DNA of 64,000 nucleotides from Vitellaria paradoxa (Eukaryota > Streptophyta > Magnoliopsida > Ericales > Sapotaceae): contig CM034241.1 of assembly GCA_019916065.1 (NCBI GenBank), positions 6,859,920 through 6,923,919 on the forward strand, given 5' to 3'. A program made the position numbers and the translations under genes. The notes under the pieces are model-generated. The model made no database searches and was not told where the DNA came from. It saw only the letters and a program-made list of their open reading frames with translations. Shown one piece after another: positions 48,155 to 60,092 of this stretch. Within the stretch, counting starts at the first letter, position 1; every line of letters starts with the position of its first letter.

Positions 48155-48230
48155 TTTTTTTTTTTTTTTGTTAGATAAGCGGGAGGGAGAACTCGAACCC
48201 GAGTCAATTGAGCTGTAAGCCTCAGCTCAC
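48155..48230 (-). mobile_element. SINE-like retroposon, 5'-truncated
   Basis: On the minus strand the unit reads GTGAGCTGAGGCTTACAG, then GGTTCGAGTTC (a good RNA polymerase III B box), and ends CTTATCTAAC plus a poly-A of about 16. It is flanked by TTTGAAGGTACAT (48142-48154) and TTTGAAGGTATAT (48231-48243). At about 76 bp it is probably truncated at the 5' end; the head looks tRNA-derived. Confidence 0.83.
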
Positions 48231-48539
48231 TTTGAAGGTATATTGGTGGTAACTTTTTCTGAAAGATAATAATTAAGTAATGGAAAGGTTGTTTTGTTTT
48301 TGTTTGGTTTTTTTTTTATTTTTTCATCAGCTTATATGTATATGTTGGCCGGTTATTCTATTTGTCCTTTGCTCAGACTTTTGAGGTATCTCGTTGATGG
48401 TATTTGTTCAACAATAAAATATGCTGCTAGAATTATTCGTCATGTTAATTAGTAAAGTCAAATTCAAATTTGCACAGTACAAAAATTTAGAGGTTGTAAT
48501 CAAAGAGGATCTCAACTAAAAAAATCCTTAGATAATAAA

Positions 48540-48696
48540 GGGGTCGTTTGGAATAAGAAAAAGTGAGATAAATTGAGATAAATTGTGGTTTGAGGAGAGT
48601 TCGTAATGTGTGCAGTGAGAGAAAAAGTTGATATGATATAAAGTTAACAGAGATTTATAGAGTTTTTTAGAGTTTTTCAGTAAACCAAATAACCCC
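48540..48696. mobile_element. MITE, family A
   Basis: The ends GGGGTCGTTTGG and CCAAATAACCCC are inverted. The body has GAATAAGAAAAAGTGAGATA and TGTGGTTTGAGGAGAG. It is flanked by AAA on both sides. At about 157 bp it is nearly identical in layout to the next copy 160 bp downstream. Confidence 0.75.
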
Positions 48697-48855
48697 AAAG
48701 TTAAAAATTATTATTTGATTTACTTATTAAACACACACACACACAAAATATAATTAATAAATTTTGACAAAAAAAAATTATTAAAATCTAAACTTTCAAA
48801 TTAATCAGTTAAGAATTGGTCGGAGCACTCAGGTTTTGATTCTTTGAAACGATTT

Positions 48856-49011
48856 GGGGTTGTTTGGAGTAAGAAAAAATGAGATAAATTGTGGTTTGGG
48901 GAGAATTCGTAATACGTGCAGTGAGAGAAAAAAATTGATGTGATATAAAGTTAATAGAGATTTATAAAAATTTTTAGAGTTTTTTCGCAAACCATTGCAA
49001 ATCAAACGGGC
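48856..49011. mobile_element. MITE, family A (adjacent copy)
   Basis: It starts GGGGTTGTTTGGAGTAAG and shares with the preceding copy the words ATTGTGGTTTGGGGAGA, CAGTGAGAGAAAAA and GATATAAAGTTAA. The right end is blurred (AAATCAAACGGGCG). Confidence 0.7.
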
Positions 49012-49675
49012 GTTGTTTGTCAACTTGAGAAAATTTACCAAGCTATCGACGAGATCGAGGTAGTGCAGGAATTTAAGGACTCTTCTAAATGAAGAAAGGT
49101 ATCTCCGCATCTGAATAAAGAAGATGCCTTCGAAAATGTAATTCAGCCTTTGGGAAAGTCGATCCATTGGCAAGCAACCAATATTTGAAAATACGAAACA
49201 GCAACTTTGAAAAGGTGGTGTGATTTGAACGCCTTAGAGAGAATCTTTTATCACTCGTTAACTAAAAATGATTCTGGTAGGACAATCTGAGCAACCAAAA
49301 AGTGTTGCGCCCACGACCTAACATAAGCTATGGACGGACGCTAGAATTTGAGGGTGCTTGGAATTAAAAAAAAAAAATTCAAAAAAAATAAAAGTTGATA
49401 TTAAATTAATGTAGAAATGATACATGACAATTTTGGGAACGTTTGATTGGGGTAAAACTAATAAAAATCTATGAAAATTTTTAAAACTCTTTAACATATT
49501 TTGATCATCTCATATTTCGTAAATATTTATAAATTTCTGTATATATCTATATATCTTAAGAAAATTTTTATAAATCCTTATACTTTTTTTACAAACCCTA
49601 ATAATTTTTTTACAAATCCTAATAACTTTTTTACAAACTTCAATAGCTTTTAATAAATTTCAGCGAATCTAACAT
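49012..49675. other. Intergenic sequence, no gene called
   Basis: A moderately mixed-composition stretch (49012-49340) has an overlapping 114-codon open frame on the minus strand without a recognised domain. It is followed by MITE-like AT-rich sequence starting GGGTGCTTGG near 49352. Confidence 0.4.
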
Positions 49676-49679
49676 AAAT

Positions 49680-49965
49680 CTGTGAGAACAAATTGAAAAA
49701 ACCGTAATGGTTTTTCTCTCCAACTTTTTCATCTAGAAGTCAAAATGTTCAATAACTTTCAAAAAACTTTTGACATAAATATGTGGGAATAGATTTAAAA
49801 AACTGTTCCCATAATTTCTTTCTCCAATTTTTTCTCACAAAAGTCCAAAAGCTCAATAACTTTCAAAAAAATTTTGATATAAATTCATGGGAACGGACAT
49901 AAAAAATCATTTCCATAGTTTCTTTCTCCAATTTTTCACTGCAAAAGTCTTAAAGTTACACTATT
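49680..49965. repeat. Three-copy tandem repeat, about 100-104 bp unit
   Basis: Units start near 49681, 49781 and 49884. Each has GTGRGAAYAGAT or a similar word, then TTTCTYTCCAA, AAAAGTC, TCAATAACTTTCAAAAAA and ATAAAT. The third copy is shortened. The array is probably internal to a larger MITE-like insertion (about 49352-50150). Confidence 0.7.
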
Positions 49966-50150
49966 CATATCCAAAAAATATGAGTTAAGTTAGAAACACT
50001 AAACGCCAAAAGTTATCTAAAATCACATTATTTTCTGATTTTTTATTTTTTTTACCACTCCAAATACTATCTTAATTGAGAGAAGTTAGAAATTTTAAAA
50101 TTTTTTAAAAATATTTAGGAAATATTTAAAGCTCCAAATAGAGCCAAAGA

Positions 50151-53100
50151 TCATCAAATTTAGTACAAACGATCATGTTAGCCACTAAGGATGAACATTA
50201 TATGTGTAAGGAATATGAAAATTGTTAGAATTCATGGCTTTAATCTTGATTTTTCTTTTTTTTTTTCCATAGACTTTTTGTCAATATTTATATAGAATCT
50301 ACATATTATTAAATTTGAATTTAGGATGAAATTGAAAGTGTTTCATGAAAATTTTATAATCATATATTCAATTATTCAAAATCATGAATAAATTAAATAA
50401 AAATTAATTTAAAACTAAATACTTTAGTTGTAAAGAAAAATGGGTTTGTCTAACAGTAAAAATTTATGAAAAATTTCAGACTTATATGTGCCAGGTTTGG
50501 AGGAGCCTTTCAGTCTCTTTAGGAAAGGTACTTCAATATCTATTTAACGACTAATTTCCTCTTCCAAAAGCCATGATTGGTGATGGCTGTTAAAAAAAAA
50601 AAAAAAAAAAACACGCTTTAGGAAAGGTTCTTTAATGCAGCCTTAAGTTCTGTTTGGGAACAGGTAATTGGTTGCTGAACGACCAACTATTAGTTTTTTA
50701 ATTTTTTCTACAATGATCAAATTTATCATTTTATATTTTAAATTTCTTGCAAATGATAAAGGGTAAAAATGTCAAATTAACAAAATGCTAAAAAGTTAAT
50801 TATTAAAAAATTAAATGCTAAAAAGTTAACTATTAAAAAATTAATTTTTTTTCCCTTTTCAAACATAAAAAAATTAACTTTTTAGTAGGTTAGTAGTAAT
50901 TAGTTATAAAAAAATAAATTTTTTCCTTCCCAAATCCAACCTCAATCTCTTCAGAAAAATTTCAATACCTATTTAAAAATTCATTTTCTAAAATTCGTTC
51001 AATTTCTTTTTTGCATAAAAAAACATTACACGCAAGAATACAAAGAAAGTTTATTGATTCGAAAGAACACACAAATTACTACTTCTATTTATGTGTGCTA
51101 ATTTTATTTTCCATTAAAACTAAAAGTATCTATGAGAGACGAATTTAGTTTTAAAAATATAATGTCTAATATTAAACTTGATCAACTGCGTTCAATTTTT
51201 GTCTTTCAAAAACTGAGTTTTGCTGTTGTGTTCGTGGCCAAACAGTGACTTCGAACATTAAGATGTACAAAAATGTCTTCATATCATTTGACAATGCTAC
51301 GTTTTGGCCATTGTAACAGTGTTGGCCGTTTTAGGGTTCGAGATTGTGCTGAAATTGAAGTTCTGACTACAGTGAATCTGAGTGAATTTATATGATTTAT
51401 TTAATTAAACTAAATTAATTTGTTTTATCAAAATTTTACTAAATTAAATTAAATTTCTAAATAAATAATAATTTATTATTAAAATGACTTATTTTAATAG
51501 AGTTAAAATTACAAAATTACACACTATTAAATAATAAATTAATATTAAATGATTCACTTTATAAAATTAAATTACTTTTTATTAAATAATAATAAATTAA
51601 TATTCAAATTCATTTTATTAATATTATAATTAATATTAAAATAATAATTTATAATTAAAAAATTTTTATTTGATTAAATTAATAATTACTTTTAATAAAT
51701 AAAAATTAAAATTACTTTAACAAATTATTTTTTAGTCAATAATAATTTTATGATATAATTTTTTATGAATAGTAATTTATTATTAAATTATATATTTTAT
51801 TAGTATAGTTTATTAGAATAAATGATAATTTATTATTAAAATGAATGTTTTACTTGAATTAAATTATTTACTATTTAAATAAGAATTTATTATTAATATA
51901 TGGAGAGAATCGATTTCAGTCTATACAAATGGCAAACACATAAGACATCATTTCTGCAACCGAAAGGTGGTGGTGAGTAATTGGTTGTCCCCCACCTAGC
52001 TAATAGTATTTTTCAGGTGCTAAGAGAAAGTGAGAGGAAGGAGCAAACATTTACCTGTCTGGGAAGAATGAGCAATTGCAGCTGTCAGGCAAGTAATAAG
52101 CTCACGTGTGCTCTAGTCTTTAATTAAATGAAAATCACCATTATCACCATTATTAAATCAAACTAGTAAGATTATTATTATATATAAAGTAGGTCAATTG
52201 CAGTGTAAAATAACTCAATTCCAACCACATCAATCTCGAAAAATGGATTTTTTGAAATAAAAATGTGTTGCTCGATATTTACAAGTCCGTTTTCTTCCGG
52301 TGGGAGCCCTCAAGACCCATGCCATTTTTGAAACCCTAGATTTATTTATGAAAACCCTTCAGATCCACAATAGTGTTGAAAAACGGTCACTGAACTAAAA
52401 AGCTCCAATTGATTTAAAATCAAAAAGGTTCCCAAGTTGCTAAACCAATTAGAAAGTTATAAGTTTACTTTGACCTGCATAAGTTTACTTTGCTAAACCA
52501 ATCAAAAGATTATAAGTTTGCTCTGCCAATCATCAAGATCCCACAATAGAATTGATCAGCATAAGTTTGCTTTGAATCCCTTTGGAAATATTTGGTTTGA
52601 CCGATAAAATTTTACTTTGATCAATAAATTAAAAATCCTTAGTTATTTTAAGTGTATGAAATGTCCACATTACCCCATTTCTTTTTTCATTAGTTAAAAA
52701 AAAAATAGTTAACGGTTTCCGTTACAAATTTTGGATGGAAAACATGATTTGTCCTTGGTAAAAAAGAAAATGATAGTTGAAGGGAAAAGGGAGTTCAATT
52801 GGTAGTTGAAGGGGGAAATAAAAAAAAATTGATAGTTTAAGGGATAAGTAGATATTTAACCCTATCAAGAAACAAGACAAAATGTGTAAATTAATAATAT
52901 TATCCTCATTAAATAAACACCTTGTTAAAAGAAAAAAAAAAGTAATTTAGCTGTTCGGCTCATATTATCATTCAATTTCTAAATATATTCATATATACCA
53001 AAAATTAATCAAGAAAATACTCTTTATAATTCCTTAATGTATCAAAAGTTAAAATTCCTTTATCACTCTTGTTCCTATTTCCATTCACATCCACGCCTAC

Positions 53101-53992
53101 ATTGGAACCAAACATAGCATAAAAAGTTCAAATCGATTTGCATTTAAACATATTCGAATTATTGGTAGAAGATCCATATAATATATGCTAAATTTGGCTG
53201 TAGATATGATCCCTAAAATATCTCTGTCTTTTTATCTTTCGTAACTCTTGACAGCAACGGATATTAAGAATCAAATGATAAGTCGAAGATAATGAGAGAT
53301 TGATGACTTTAAATTGATCTGTTATAAAAAATAAACAACTCAAAGAAATCTAAATAAAAGCAACGAGGACTTCTTCACTGCACCAAATCCAAACCGTCTA
53401 ATTAATTAATTCCATTTGTCCGGCAGGAAACATCCAATCACTTTTCGGAAAGCTATGGTTAGAAAACATTGGCATGGAAAACACAAATATTAAGTTTCCC
53501 ACAAAGCAGAAAAAAAAAAATCATAAAAGAACATATATAAGAAAATAAATGAGATCTGGATGGACAAAAGTTTAATTGTAGACCAAATAAGCCCTTGGAG
53601 TTAAATAACAAATGCGAACAGGGTCCAAGATCAAAATTCTGAAGTTTATAAAAAATTTACTCATCCAAATGTTCTAAGTGTGAATAATTAAAATATGCCA
53701 ATCTACCTAAATTTAAATATATGGGTTATTAATTAATGTTTTCTTCGAGAATGTATTAATTGCACTACAACCCCTTTATTCGATTGTTGAGGGCAAATTA
53801 AGATTATAGTTTTTTTTTAACTTTTTTGCTCATCATTCGATATATATACACTTTTCGATCAATACAATTTTACATTTCCATTGCCCCAAAAAAATTGACA
53901 ATAGGATTTCAACGTCCACAGTTCAATCACCCCTTTTAAGGTGAACTCTATTTCGGTGTATTTGAATTTTGGCCTATGTTCGTAAGAGCAAA
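50151..53992. other. Gene-free intergenic DNA with decayed repeats
   Basis: It contains a poly-A tract near 50592, a MITE-like unit starting TTCTGTTTGGGAACAGG (50649) with a doubled TGCTAAAAAGTTAA word near 50788-50830, and an almost pure A/T block at 51380-51900. A segment at 52430-52620 repeats ATAAGTTTRCTTTG. Another segment, at about 52640-52865, ends in AGTTTAAGGGATAAGT and resembles one arm of the long-TIR elements. No gene was recognised. Confidence 0.5.
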
Positions 53993-54273
53993 GAAGAGCT
54001 GTTTGGTGCCACCAAAAAAATATAATTCTACATGATAAACTGATATATGGCATTTTAGTAGTTAATTAAGTATTTGATAAAATTTTGTAAAAATTAAAAA
54101 AAATTGTAAAAATTGGTAAAAATTAGATAAAATTGGAGAAATTTGTAAAAATTAAAAAAAATTAATATAAGTTGGTTTTATGTTTGAATGAGAAAATTGA
54201 TGAAAATTGAAAAAAATAATAAAACTTGATTATTATTATTTTATTTAATTATTTTGGTGCACCAAACGGCCCA
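53993..54273. mobile_element. MITE, GTTTGGTGC type
   Basis: The ends GAGCTGTTTGGTGCCACC and GGTGCACCAAACGGCCC are inverted. The interior repeats ATTGGTAAAAATTAGATAAA-like words. No clear TSD is seen. Confidence 0.65.
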
Positions 54274-55479
54274 AGGTGGCATGAGTATAATCTTTTCAAA
54301 GTAAATAACAAATCAAATGTAATTTTGACTTATGGTATAATTGATGCCAATGAAACAAACTAATAATTTATGTGTCTAAGTAATTAAGAAGGCAAAGTGA
54401 CATAGACATGAGATTTTTTTATGAGAAAACTTCGGAGTCAACATAAGAGAAAAATTTGGGATTGACTATCCAAAATCTTACGCTTTAAAATTTTGATTAC
54501 AAGGTTTTCATCGCAATAAACTATAAAATATAAACTATGACTCGATATACTTCTTTGTCAAACCCATTTGCTCGATCACAAAACACCGATGCCAATTGGA
54601 AGTTCTTCATCTACCTATTGATGAATCAACATACAATCTTCACCAAATCCACAACGAACACAAAAATTCCTAGTGCCTTCAAATCCCACAAAACGCATAG
54701 ATTGAGTCTTCATTATTTGTTCATGAGTATAGAAACAAAAATTTACGGTGAAGCAATAAGGTTTGATAATATAAAGTATTACTATATTAAAGCATAAAAA
54801 AAAAAAACAAAAAGTTTGAACCCAAGAGAAAGAGCAAGGCTCGGTAATGCAAACTATTAATACATAAAAACACGAAAAAAATAAATAAATAAATAACAGG
54901 CGCCCCAACCCAAGAGCATAAGAACAAGAGAGGATTGTCCTTAATAATATATAGTTTCTTAATCCTCTTCAACAAATAAAACAACATAAAATTAATAGCT
55001 CATAATTAATGCATTAATTATTATTTTTAATTTTATTTAAAGAATCTATATCACACTTTCAAAAACTAAAAACTTTTGACCTTCCAACTTTAACTCTTTC
55101 TATAAAGATGCCATAATTATCTTGTATTTAATGCAGTAATTATCATTTTTTAAATTTATTTAAAATTATATTTACACAAAAAAAAAACTTTTGAGTTTCT
55201 TATTTTTAACTCTATCTATACATGTCAAAATTATCTCATATTTAATGTGTTGATTATTATTTTTTAATTTTAACTCTTGAATTTTTTACTTTAAATCTCT
55301 CTATATATGCGATAATTATATATTTAGTGCATTAATTATTATTTTTTTATTTTATTTAAAATTCTATCTGATAGATACCAAATTGGTTAAGCCTCCCTAA
55401 AAATTTCATCTAAGGCCCCCCAAATTGCTAGATCTAGCCTAATTATGAAAACATGCTAATAAATTACAAAATACCTTCA
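54274..55479. other. 3' flank of the LRR receptor kinase gene, no other gene
   Basis: AT-rich. Short diverged repeats of ATAATTATCTTGTATTTAATGC-like words occur at about 55110-55350, roughly every 110-120 bp. Open stretches at 54537-54908 on both strands show no domain. Confidence 0.45.
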
Positions 55480-58400
55480 TTATTCATAACTTATAAGAAA
55501 CTGTAGTCTGATCTTCTTAAGTGCCACCACAACATCTTTCATGTTTGTCCTTTGCTCAGGTAATTCTGCAGAGCATTTCAAAGCCAATTCCATAATGGAT
55601 GATGCACATTGTAACTTTGCAGCGTAGTGTTCTTCATCTGGCCTTACCAAGTTAGCATCAATTATAACCTCAGCATCAATTGCATTATTAACAAGTGAAT
55701 TTTCTACCCATTGCCTCATGCTTGAATCTCCAGTACTGAACATTGCATCGGTAGGCCTCTTCCTTGTAAATATTTCCATTAACATGATTCCGTAACTATA
55801 AACATCACATCTCGTTGATACTAATCCCTCGAATCCATATTCTGCATCAAAAAATATAATTCATCATATAAAAGAAATAACATTCTGATGAGGAAAAAAA
55901 ATTTACTAGAATCTTGGATTTGATAATTTCGACTAAAATTATGAAAAACTTTCACCTGGGGCAATATAGCCTAATGTGGCAAGAGTCTTGGTTTGTGTAA
56001 CACTTTCCCCATCACCTAATAACTTTGCAATCCCAAAGTCACTCACATGCCCAATCATATCTTCATCTAACAACACATTGCTCGGCTTCACATCACAGTG
56101 AACAATAGGCGTTGAGTAACCTTGATGAAGATATTCCAATGCACATGCCACATCTATCATTATGTCCAGCCTCTGTAACATATTCAAAAAATAGTTGTGA
56201 GAATACATCCACTTCTCGAGACTCCCGTTAGGCATGTACTCAAGAACCAATGCTTTGAAGTCAGGGGTGGAACAACTACTAATGACTTTTGTGAGATTTC
56301 GATGTCGAACATTGCGCAGTATTTCACACTCTGTATCGAAACTCTTGAATGCACAATTTAATTGCAAATTGAACACTTTTATTGCGAAGACCATTCCATC
56401 TGAAAATAAGCCTCTATAGACTGAACTGAAACTCCCAATGCCAAGTAGGTTGCTTTCACTAAACATTTCAGTTGCTCGTAAAACTTCATGGTATGCAATT
56501 CTTCTATGAGTACTTATTGTTTGCAATGAATGAGCTGGAAATGGAATTTCCTTTCTCTTTCGACATCTTATAAATGCGACAATAAATGTCACAACAAGAA
56601 ATACAAACCCAATTGGCAACACAAGATATAGAATAAGCAGCATTTTCTTCATCTTGGATGTATGAAGAGTTTGATTGCGACATGGTGGGACATGAAACTT
56701 AGGAGCTCCACACAATGCTTCATTTGACATGAAAGATTGGTATGTCAAGTTTGCAAAAGCTCCTCCATTTGGAATTTCTCCTCTCAACTTATTAGAAGAC
56801 ACATTGAAATAGTTGAGTCGCAATAATGCATTCATTGAGAAGGGAATCACTCCCGAGAGATCATTATCAGATAGATCTAAGAATTCCAAGGCTATCAAGT
56901 TACCAACAGATGCAGGAATATTTCCATATAGTGCATTATGTGCCAGAGAAAGTTGATTTAGATTTTGTAGACCTCCAATGGTGCTTGGTATTTCTCCTGA
57001 CAATTGATTCATAGACAAATCTATCAGAATTGCAACCTTTAATCTCCCAAGGTTTGGTAATAGTAATCCACTTAAAGAATTAGAGGACAAGTCAATCATT
57101 AAGAGGTAACCGAGATCCCACAAACTTGGGGGTATCTGGGAAGTTAACTGGTTGGACCTTAGGAAGACTTTTCTTAGAGAAGTAATATTCGACAAGCATG
57201 AAGGGATCAATCCAGAGAGCCTGTTTTCTTGCAATTCTAAGTCTCCCAACTTCGTTAAATGGCAAAGGTCAACCGGAATGGATCCTTGTAGTTTGTTGCC
57301 AGAAACATCGAATATTTGAAGGTTGGATAACTGTCTGATTGTTGTCGGAATGAATCCAGTCAAGTCATTTCCACGTAGATATAAGAATGCTAAATTGGTT
57401 AAGTTACCAATTTCACGTGGAATGCTGCCCCTGATTCCACCTTCACTTACATCAAGGAATTCCAAAGAAGTAGATAAATTTCCAATTGAACCCAGTAGGA
57501 TGCCATTTAAAGGATTCCCACCCATCACCAAAGTTTCTAAATGTCTACAATTGGTCAAGGAAGTGAAGAAGAAATTCAATTCTTGATCAGATGAAGAAGA
57601 AGAAGAAGAAGAAGACCACCCACTAGTTAAATTGTTTTGTCTCAGAGTGAGATGTGTTAAGAGCCTTAAATTACCAATGGATTTGGGAATTGGACCAGTG
57701 AACCCATTTTCACCAAGGTTTAGCTCAGCAAGTTTAGAAGCATTTGAGATAGTGTTTGGGATAATCCCTTGGAGTGTATTCATTCCAAGATAAAGTCCTC
57801 TAACATTGGATAACCAAACACCCATATCCATCGGAAGAGTGCCTGATAACTTATTATTGATGACCGAAAAAATTTCTAACTGTGACATATTAAAAATTGC
57901 TGCTGGAATGGGACCGGTTAATCTGTTCGTATCAAAAATCAGAAACCTCATATTTTGAAGTGTACTGATTTCTTGTGGTATTACACCTGTCATCAAAACA
58001 TTAAAACCACAAAATTTTACATAGTTTGTGGAAATTATCAAGTTGCATACATATTAATAAATCAATAAAAATAAGAAATTCCATAGTATTTCTCAGTTTT
58101 TACAGAATTAGCTTTGAAAACAAACAAATGGTAAAATATTTGGAAAATCTGACATTTTTTATTCAAGAGGTTATAAATACATCTATATTGGAAAGTATAT
58201 CTGCCATTTTTCCTTTTCTTTTTTTGTTTATTTTCTTTTCTTTTTAGGCATGCCCAAAACTACATTATTATTCTGCAGTTTTATTATCAGTAATTTTTCA
58301 TGATAATTTTTTAATTAAATTTCTGTAAAAAGTATTTTTCTAATTTTTATTATTATAACAGTAAAAAAAATCGCTAACTCTAGGTTTTTAAACAAAGTAA

Positions 58401-60092
58401 AAGGCCCCACAAATAATTAGATCTTCTATTATTTCTAACTCCTTTTCCGTTTTGCAATTCAGTTATTTTATTTATTATTCTTTCATAACATTTTTCTCTC
58501 ATTTCAATTAATTTGTTTCAGCATTTAACTATGTATATTTATATAATTCAATCACTTAATTTTTTTTCCCTTTTATATTTAAAAGTTTGTAAAGTAATTG
58601 TTTTCCTTTTTTATTTTTTCTTTCTCAAAGATTCTCACCTTATTTAACTTTTATTTTTTAATTTTCAACAATTTGATTTATTATTTTCCTTTTTTAAATA
58701 TTATTCTTCATTCCTTTATGCCTTTTTTTCCCCTACTGTGAAGTAGTTAAATTAAACGAATGAATTGTGAAGAAATATAATGAGGGTAACTAATACCTTT
58801 GAAATTCTTTTGCAAATACTAAGTTACTAAGAGAATACATATATAAGATAATTTTATTGGTTAAAATAACCAAAAATATATATATATATATAAATAAATT
58901 TTATTTTAAAAATTAGATTAAACTCCAAAATGATCTATTTGCGAAAGATAAATTTAGTATTTGTAACAAAACAATATAGGTTATGGAAAATATTTAAAAT
59001 AATGAAATAATATTCTATTTTTATATTTGGATGCATTTTATATGTTTAACACTGCTTGTATTAAAGAAAATAAGGGTGAATTAAACTTAAATTTTAGTAT
59101 TTTATCCCTAATCTGATTTTACTCTAATATTTTAAATCGTCTCATTTTACTTTATATATTTTTAAATAATTTCATTTTTCTGTTCCATCAAATTTATTGA
59201 TAGAAGACACTATGTATCCATTATGTGTAATGAACATCTAGCATTTTGAAGTAAAATTTGTGATAAAATATAAGGATACTGACTATAATTTATCTAAAAA
59301 TTAATAAATTATATGGTTATTGAGAAAACATATAACAATGATTTATTCTTATATATATTTATTCTATGGTTAATGAAAACATTCTTCTACCAGCAAAGCT
59401 CACCCTGCTAGTTAAGTCATTGCTAATAAAATCCTGTCAAGTAAAAATTAGTTGTAAAAGAGACAAAAGGAAACTTTTGGACAAACGGAGATTATTAAAG
59501 AGCCTTTTAGGATATATTATCTTAATATTTTGATATGGAAAAGGTAAAAGTTAAAAAAAATAAGAAAGAAATGTAATATTTTAAATGTATATTTTTATTA
59601 AATGGATTATAAAATATAAGAAAATAAAAGAAATTTATTAATAAATTAATTTTTAATTTAATTATTTAAAATTTTCAAATCTCATACTTTTACTCTTCTT
59701 TATATTTTTTTTAATTATAAATTTCAAATTTCTGTCCAATTCTTTTGACCTAAACACAACATTAGAGTTTACCAATTATAGGATGAATTACAAGGTGATA
59801 CCTGTAATCAAATTGTCTCTCAGCGCCAAATCTGTGAGCAAGCTACAATTGCCAATTTCTTTTGGAAGGCTTCCAGTCAATTTGTTACGATAAAAATAAA
59901 AAACTTCAAGCTGAGGAAGACGCAAGCACATATCTCTTGGTAGAGTCCCAGATAATTGATTCCTATCAAGATAGATCTCTTTCAAAGAAGACACATTAAA
60001 GATAGACGACGGTATGAGACCAGCGAGTCCCGATTCTTCCATACTAAATATCTCCAAACGATGTAGATTGACAAACTCTTGCGGAATTCCAC
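55480..60092 (-). CDS. LRR receptor-like kinase, non-RD (At3g47570/EFR-like), 5' end missing
   Basis: This is a plasma-membrane receptor kinase with extracellular leucine-rich repeats, of the subfamily that includes EFR, FLS2 and rice Xa21; its ligand is unknown. Visible exons: 60092-59802, 57986-55956, 55841-55480. Introns are GT-AG and in phase, giving 893 residues. The first exon starts mid-LRR in phase 1 after TTTTTAG, so the signal peptide and first LRRs lie beyond the window or are lost. LRRs fill about 1-520 and include a nine-Ser run near residue 224. A transmembrane helix lies at about 545-569. In the kinase, the glycine loop GIGSFSSVY starts near 612, the Lys is in FAIKVF, HCDVKPSN has Cys before Asp (non-RD), and SDFGIAKL and YIAPE follow. 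The tail ends FLISYE. No stop or frameshift is seen in the visible exons. Confidence 0.9.
57592..57618 (-). repeat. Trinucleotide repeat coding poly-Ser in the LRR domain
   Basis: A GAA-repeat on the plus strand reads as TCT/TCA codons on the gene strand and encodes nine consecutive Ser between two LRRs. Repeat-length variation here would change the ectodomain without breaking the frame. Confidence 0.85.
57987..59801 (-). other. Intron within the LRR region of the receptor kinase
   Basis: The donor GTATCACC follows ATTACAG and the acceptor GATGACAG precedes GTGTAATACC; joined, they restore an LRR (LITGVIPQEI). The 1.8 kb interior is AT-rich with a (TA)n near 58870 and no recognised transposon ends. 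Confidence 0.85.

Noticed and set aside
53859..54908. ORFs of 60-97 codons downstream of the receptor kinase
   Set aside because: They lie in AT-rich DNA overlapping a MITE and show no domain or codon pattern.
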